Both the position numbers and the translations under genes were made by a program. Positions 58,321 to 64,000 of a stretch of DNA of 64,000 nt are shown piece after piece (the first letter of the stretch is position 1; the number at the start of each line of letters is the position of its first letter). The DNA comes from Sipunculus nudus (taxonomy: Eukaryota > Annelida > Sipuncula > Golfingiida > Sipunculidae): the NCBI GenBank assembly GCA_026874595.1, contig CM049320.1:19046988-19110987 (forward strand), written 5' to 3'. The notes beneath the pieces were generated by a model. It ran no database searches and had not been told where the DNA came from. It saw only the letters and a list, made by a program, of their open reading frames with translations.

Positions 58321-58985
58321 AGCCATTGTTATTAAAGTCAATTTAGACCTTGTTCATGGTCAACCGGTCATAAACGAAATTGTATGAGCACATGATTTTA
58401 CCAAAAGGTGGCTTTTAGTGAGAGATAATGAGCACAATCATGGTAAGCACAATGAAATATAAGCTTACATGTGGAACTTCGAGATACCATTCTGAAAGTA
58501 CTAATTGACCTAGAGAAGGGTCAATATTAATACGGCACCTTCATATGTGTCATTACGCTAAAAGCAACTTGAGCAACATGTATATAATTGACGGTAATGG
58601 TTTAAACATTGCCTGGTATTTATGGTTATATTTGTGTAATTAATTATGAAAACACCTGCATTCTTACTTTATATTCTAAGTGAAACGTGTTATGGCTTCA
58701 AGCGCAGTTTTTGGAATTATTCAACTCGTGGTATATGTATTGGATTTCCTAAGCCCCAAGCTAATATTTACAAAGAAACGATTTTTTTTTTAAATTGCAA
58801 ATAACAAATGGCGCCACCTGTCACTGAAAATCACATTTTAACTAAATGGTTGATCTCGAAGCAAGGTTTGGTGAAAGTGGTTGCAAGGCCCTGGAAAAGA
58901 AAATTAAAGATGTTCGTTTAGATGCAACCATTCAAATTAACACTGTCAAACAAAAGTGAAGTCCCTTTAAACGCCATTTAAAATA

Positions 58986-59108
58986 TTTATATTTAATGTG
59001 CCAAAATGTTTTGTTTTCTAAGATTTGAACTTAAGTGTTCATAACAACGTAAATACTAGAATCGAAAAGTGAAAAAGACTAATTTGTGTCCTGGAAAGTT
59101 AATCATGC

Positions 59109-59190
<82 letters not shown>

Positions 59191-59219
59191 CATATGACCA
59201 ATATATCTTTTAAGTGACT
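58986..59219. repeat. (AT)n tract between the tandem units
   Basis: 59112-59190 is nearly pure TA with one AAAT interruption. Confidence 0.9.
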
Positions 59220-60960
59220 ATGTTATTGTCTTTAAAATATTTGTTTTACTGTTGTTCTATGCAATGCTCTGATATATTTAGCCAGCCCTCCATCTTTAAC
59301 TGTGCACGTATACAAGTCACAGCGTTAGACAACAAAAGCGTTACCATATACCTCAGATAAAGCTACGTGTACCAGACTAGGAGATATATACCGGTATGTT
59401 TGTGAGTAAAAGAGGTCCTTTAATAAAAGTAGGCGTTTAAATAAACACTGACAGGCTTTATATTAGGCGAGTGGTTATGACGGGATGTTTATATGTACTT
59501 CTGCGGATCGTTCACCTAGGTCGCTGATGGCATTACTCTTGTTGGAATTCCCAGTCCCAATATAGGTCACAGCAACTTTTATCAAGGCACAGATATAGTG
59601 CGTGTGTATATACACAGGCGTGAGGTTGCCAGTGAGTAAAAAACTACATGTATTTAATCTGTGACAGTTCTCTGTATTAAAAAATAATATACACCTGGCA
59701 TATTTCAACGCAGTAATTGTATATTATTATTTATTATATCTATTCAAACATTGTTAGCTCAAACCACTACATCCTTTATCGCACGTGAAATCTTCTAAAC
59801 ATATAATGTGCACCCATTTCACATATATGGGGTGTTCCGTATACGGATTAATCTGTCAAAAACTATAATATAATAAGAAATATACTCATATATATATAAT
59901 TCATTATGATACTGTGGACTTTACAGCGGACCCATGGCCATCTGATCATAGACAACATTCTATGAAGCCTATTTTATAGCCTTTTTGTTTATTTTTTTTT
60001 TCGGGGAGGTAACTGTCTCCATTTTTAAATGGCTGCATAATCTAATCATATGTACATCTAAAGAATTCTATTCCGCGTTTTTCGGACTGAGTGGCTGTGT
60101 AGTATCACACGCTTCCTTAAGTGTTTTATACTGGTGTTAACCAGGCACGGTGACTAATGCACCTGCAGGCCCTGGATGTAATCGTCCCCATTGCTGAGCC
60201 ATACCATCGAGGAAAGGCCCACTGGTTTATGAGTGAAACACGGCCGTTGTGGACGACCTTCTCACTAAGCCTGTAAAGCGTTCACCCTGGGTGTGGGCCG
60301 GCCGACTATGAAAAATCTCACCACCTCGACTGAGATTCATACTCACGATCTCCTGCAATGGAGTCATACGCTTGACCCCTAGACCAAACCTAGACCCGTT
60401 TTTTTTTACATATTTGTTTTAAATAGCAGTGACCTTGGATGAGCGATAATGAACACATATATATCCAAGCACAATGAAATATATGTCAAAATGTAATATT
60501 TTGATGAAAAATAAGAATAATAAAGATCTTATTCTGAAAGTACCATTTGATACACAGAAGGGCCAATATCAGTGCGACCATACATATATCTTTAAGATGA
60601 AATTCGTATGAGCAATATACATGCGATGGATGTTAATGATTTTACCATTTACTGAGTTATTTGTTTATCTATGTGTCTTTAAGTATAAAAACACCTGAAA
60701 TCATATTTGTTTGAGATTATGGAAATATATGAAGTGTGAATACTATTTTTGAAATAATCCAACTCATGTCATATGTGTTTAATTTCCCAATTTACGAAGA
60801 AAGAGCCTTTATTCTGCTTCACAATTATAGCCAAATCACAGGTGGCGCCACCTGCAACTGAAAAGCACATTGACATGATTTAACTCGATGCGAAGGTTTA
60901 AATTGTCACTATCAACAAAAGTGAAGTTTCTTGAAAATGTCATTTAAAATGTTTTGTCAC
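59220..60960. repeat. Old tandem segmental duplication, unit 2
   Basis: See 57200-58985. It lacks the CTGT/CT/AT compound microsatellite of unit 1 and carries its own SINE at the collinear position. Confidence 0.75.
60185..60395 (-). mobile_element. tRNA-derived SINE, copy 4
   Basis: Minus strand: GATCGTGAGTATGAATCTCAG (box B region), GGCTTAGTGAGAAGGTCG and GATGGTATGGCTCAGCAAT, in the same block order as copy 3. Confidence 0.75.
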
Positions 60961-62024
60961 AAGGATATCATGTTGGTCATTACATGCATGAACAGGCCAA
61001 TTTTATCAACCAGTGAAGGTCTTGACAATAAACAAGCAACTTCAAGATAAAGCATACATAAAAGTAATACTATATTCCTGCACTACTTCGACTTCATTTT
61101 TTAGCGTCACGAAGAATACAGGCACGTGGTACACTTTGGCCACACACCAGGACCAGCTCTGTCAAGTGTGTGCTGACATGATTACATCGCTCTTTGCTTG
61201 GAGTGGTCCAGGGCAGTGTTATTTTTTTATCACCTTTAATGGGTAGGTGACAAGCAAAGAACGCTGAACAAAGATGAGTTTCATTCTTATACTAGGCTTT
61301 CATGCATGGTGACATCGACTTGTACCAAACCTCTTTAAAAAGAACAAGCCTTAATTAACTGCAGAGAAGCCGATCAACAGCAGTGTGCATTATCATTTAT
61401 TTGTTCAGCAGTATGTACTACGTAGAAGCGGAAGTACATATTAGGACAACGCTTATAGAGCATCAGCTGTACTTTATGCCTTACAGGGCAAAATAAACAT
61501 AATAACCGAGGGATTACCTTTTAGCGTTTACGCAAAAAAAAATAGCAGTTATATTTAACTTGCCCTAGGGAAATGATTACAAGATTCGAACAAATATGAA
61601 TTCATATTAAATGATATATCTAGAATGGAAAAATGAAAAAGGCCAAGGTCGGTCATAAAAAGTTCAACATGGGTAGTGCCACCGGTAGATGATAATAACA
61701 TATGTCGTGCGACCAATCTGTACGATGATAGATGCAATGGTGTCTGAGATATTAAGTGATACAGGGGCAGGGCGAACGGACATTGGCAATTCTTTTCTAT
61801 ACGCAGGTCGACTAAAAATGTATCATGTTACGAAGTAAATGATCCGTCGTGTTATAGGTTATCACAGTTAGGTATACTCAACCTCTCTGAGCTCATCTAC
61901 AGATGTTCTTCTTTGTATCAGGGTTATAATTAACACATCTGTGCCAATGATCCCGTTGAAAACAGAGAGGTTGAGTTCAAATACATGTCTTTATTTTTAT
62001 TGCACTCAAAACATACATACATCC

Positions 62025-62080
<56 letters not shown>

Positions 62081-62340
62081 GTGTGCTTGCTTTTGCATAA
62101 TTTCCGACTGTATAGTTTGTACTTACCAAATCACCAACAAAGATTAATTTACAATAATTTGTTTAAACCATTCAAAACTGTCTACGATTATTCATTCCTT
62201 ATAATTTTATTCCTTATGACTATCCATGTAAGGCGGTGTAATGACTAATGACAATAGCGAGAGGCCTGGTATTCTTCTGTGTCATAAAAAAAAAAAGAAA
62301 AGAAAATTATTTGAGGATTGAGTCATCTTAGATTATAATT
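60961..62340. other. Intergenic, no gene seen
   Basis: A 77-codon + frame (61013-61246) has no family signature. Short inverted arms CTCAACCTCTCTG (about 61878) and CAGAGAGGTTGAG (about 61963) could pair. (AT)n at 62026-62078. Confidence 0.45.
62026..62078. repeat. (AT)n microsatellite
   Basis: Pure TA, about 26 units. Confidence 0.95.
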
Positions 62341-63099
62341 TTATCAATGCGTCTCTATAAACTTGTCTTACATTGTTTGAAAATAAATGCGTTTCCACTT
62401 GGAAGAGTGGAAATCTTTATTGACTTTACCTTTACCCCTTCGGCAGCTTCTACTACAACTTGTATTTCAGCCAAGAATTATGTTAATCGGAAGAGATGTA
62501 TTCCAAGGCAGCGTTCTGATTGTTGCAGAATTAGGGGTAGGGCAGGGCAAAACGCCCACCCTAAGCGAAAAATTCCCTGCTGGTTCTGAAACATTTTAAA
62601 ATTATATTGTTTATTCTCAACAGCTCATATATGTTAGAGAAAATAAATTCTGATGAGAATTTTTGCACAAGTCTTAATATTTCCGAGGAAATCGGGAAAA
62701 GATATATCTTCTGACCATGGGCGTTTTACTCCAAACTTGGGGCGATATGCCCATGGGTGGGCATGTTACCCCGCTCTCTCCATTCATTCCCGAGCTTCAA
62801 TTTATAGATAATCACAGTGCAAACTCATTTGCATAAAAGAAAGTAACAGCCCAACTTCAAATCGAATGTTATTTTTTTTTTTATGTTTAAATATTAAAAA
62901 ATGGGTTACAGTTTATTTGATGACCAATTCGTGAAAAACTATACAAATTAACACATGCCATATTCACTCGTTAACTTAGTCAACATAAGTAACACAAAGA
63001 GTTCAATGTAGAAACGCTTAAAGGAATGTAATCAGGACTATTATTCGCCTATTCTTTCACACTATCAGTTCAAATTTCTTCATACAAAACTTTCCCAGC
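62341..63099. other. Unrecognised; 62387-62599 has coding-like composition
   Basis: Two overlapping + frames (80 and 70 codons) with GC above background; the second contains PRIMLIGRDVFQGSVLIVAE. No family recognised. Possibly a retroelement fragment. Confidence 0.3.
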
Positions 63100-63560
63100 A
63101 AAACCATCCTAGCACACAGTCTCATTACCTCCCATACAGCTAGCTGTTAGGACCTTGTGCGATTTTGTGCAAGTGCGACAGATCTCCAACAAAGAGTAGT
63201 TCAAACTGGTCCATACATGGGCCTTGTGGTATATCTTTGGTGCATGGACATTACGGTCCTTGAAGGACATTGCGGTCCATATATCTGCCGAATGTAAATT
63301 CAGTGTAGAACCTATCGCAGCAGATGTGTACGATATATTGAGGGGCCTCAGCTGAAAAGACACGCACCATGTGTCACATGTATCGGGTCCCTCAGCCACT
63401 GCAACACACGATGTTCAGCCATCGGGAACATGTATTACATTTTTTGGGCAAAGTCAGTCAGGCATCTCCTGGTTCACATGTGTTGTGGCCCAGGCGATAC
63501 ACGGAGTCCCTCTGGCTATGTTTAGGTTGGCGATAGTGATCGCGCCAACTCCACTCTCTT
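63100..63560 (-). pseudogene. Possible transposase remnant downstream of the HTH fragment
   Basis: The minus strand reads VGAITIANLNIARGTPCIAW (about 63490-63550) and MPDWLCPKN after it, loosely like the GxxT/SxERG...IPPxxIFPRKN stretch of pogo-type DDE domains. 96 open codons follow (63399-63109) without recognisable catalytic residues. At least two in-frame stops. Tentative. Confidence 0.3.
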
Positions 63561-63749
63561 GAACACACGTGTACAGGAGTAAGCTAACGGTTTCAGGTCA
63601 ATATTTTGACAGGTACCAATTGGTTTCAAGTAGGAGACGCCATTTTTGTGTTGAATCAACATGCTTTATGTGTGGTTATGTCCCATTAAAAGGATAAAAA
63701 ACCAAGGCCGAGCACTGAAAGTTCAAATACATTCCTCATTAGAATCTCA

Positions 63750-63915
63750 GCTGGACGCTGCTGAGCTTTCTGTTTTAGTGGTCCCGGGGAAGCCGAAGTC
63801 TCTGGAGGCCGCTTTCACAATTGCTCCTTTAGCAACAGTATTTACAGCTCGTCGTAATGCATCCTGCCCATATGCACCTCGTTTGGATTTCAAAGTATAC
63901 ATAAGGGCCATCTGA
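63750..63915 (-). CDS. Pipsqueak/pogo-type helix-turn-helix fragment
   Basis: From 63911 on the minus strand, MALMYTLKSKRGAYGQDALR then RAVNTVAKGAIVKAASRDFG and FPGTTKTE. This matches the HTH_psq pattern (K-R-G-x-Y, LxxAVxxVxxG, AAxxFGxPxxT) found at the N-terminus of pogo/Tigger-like transposases and some host DNA-binding proteins. The frame stops soon after in a Ser-rich stretch, so it is either an exon with a donor nearby or a truncated transposon copy. It would bind DNA if expressed. Confidence 0.55.
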
Positions 63916-63969
63916 AAAAGTTAAAGATTATTTAATATTTTTTTTTATTTCTTATATTATTTCTTTTAA

Positions 63970-64000
<31 letters not shown>
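63970..64000. repeat. (AT)n tract running off the right edge
   Basis: TA units with one TG interruption. Confidence 0.9.

Overview
This is a 64-kb, AT-rich window (about one third G+C by eye) of animal nuclear DNA. The evidence is spliced multi-exon genes, tRNA-derived SINEs, several classes of degenerate retrotransposon (Ty3/gypsy LTR, L1-like and CR1/Jockey-like LINEs, a Penelope-like element) and very many long (AT)n tracts. There is no operon structure, rRNA or bacterial signal. The repeat mix and the lectin-type receptor genes suggest a marine invertebrate, plausibly a mollusc or other lophotrochozoan. That is inference; the species cannot be read from the sequence.

Layout. (1) 1-7222: a decayed Ty3/gypsy element on the + strand. 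Its protease is split by a 4.74-kb insert (239-4981) with long inverted arms made of ~700-bp subrepeats. Its RT and RNase H are deleted, but the integrase C-terminal half, polypurine tract and probable 3' LTR remain. (2) 7.2-32 kb: gene-poor, repeat-rich DNA. It holds two copies of a ~1.2-kb dispersed repeat, one ending in a perfect 58-bp palindrome; LINE relics at 15.2-16.2 kb (+) and 27.5-29.9 kb (-); a possible THAP fragment; SINEs; two MITE-like inverted-repeat elements; and a hairpin-forming repeat at 31.6 kb. (3) 32.2-46.3 kb: the genic core. A + strand gene (exons 33189-40683) encodes a predicted 360-residue single-pass membrane protein: signal peptide, two C-type lectin-like domains (CTLDs), stalk, transmembrane segment and short tail with a YETL motif. 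Tail-to-tail with it, a - strand gene (exons 46254-42430) encodes a predicted 324-residue protein with a signal peptide, two CTLDs, a stalk and a hydrophobic C-terminus. (4) 48.2-49.2 kb: the 3' end of a Penelope-like element (-). (5) 50.3-56.0 kb: a diverged segmental duplicate of the lectin locus. The + strand gene is broken by stops, frameshifts and lost splice acceptors, and nearly all of the - strand gene is deleted, leaving its last exon. (6) 57.2-61 kb: an old tandem duplication (~2 kb unit), each copy carrying the same SINE. (7) 62-64 kb: unrecognised sequence and a pogo/Pipsqueak-like helix-turn-helix fragment (-).

The two lectin-type genes share an unusually regular plan: one signal-peptide exon, two exons per CTLD, then small stalk exons, with nearly all introns in phase 1. 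They look like products of one duplicated ancestor and probably act at the cell surface in recognition or immunity (inference). Neither shows the classical EPN/QPD plus WND calcium-sugar motifs, so ligand binding is probably not by the textbook mechanism. All exon models were made by eye from reading frame, splice consensus and comparison of the two duplicates; no alignment or database search was run.
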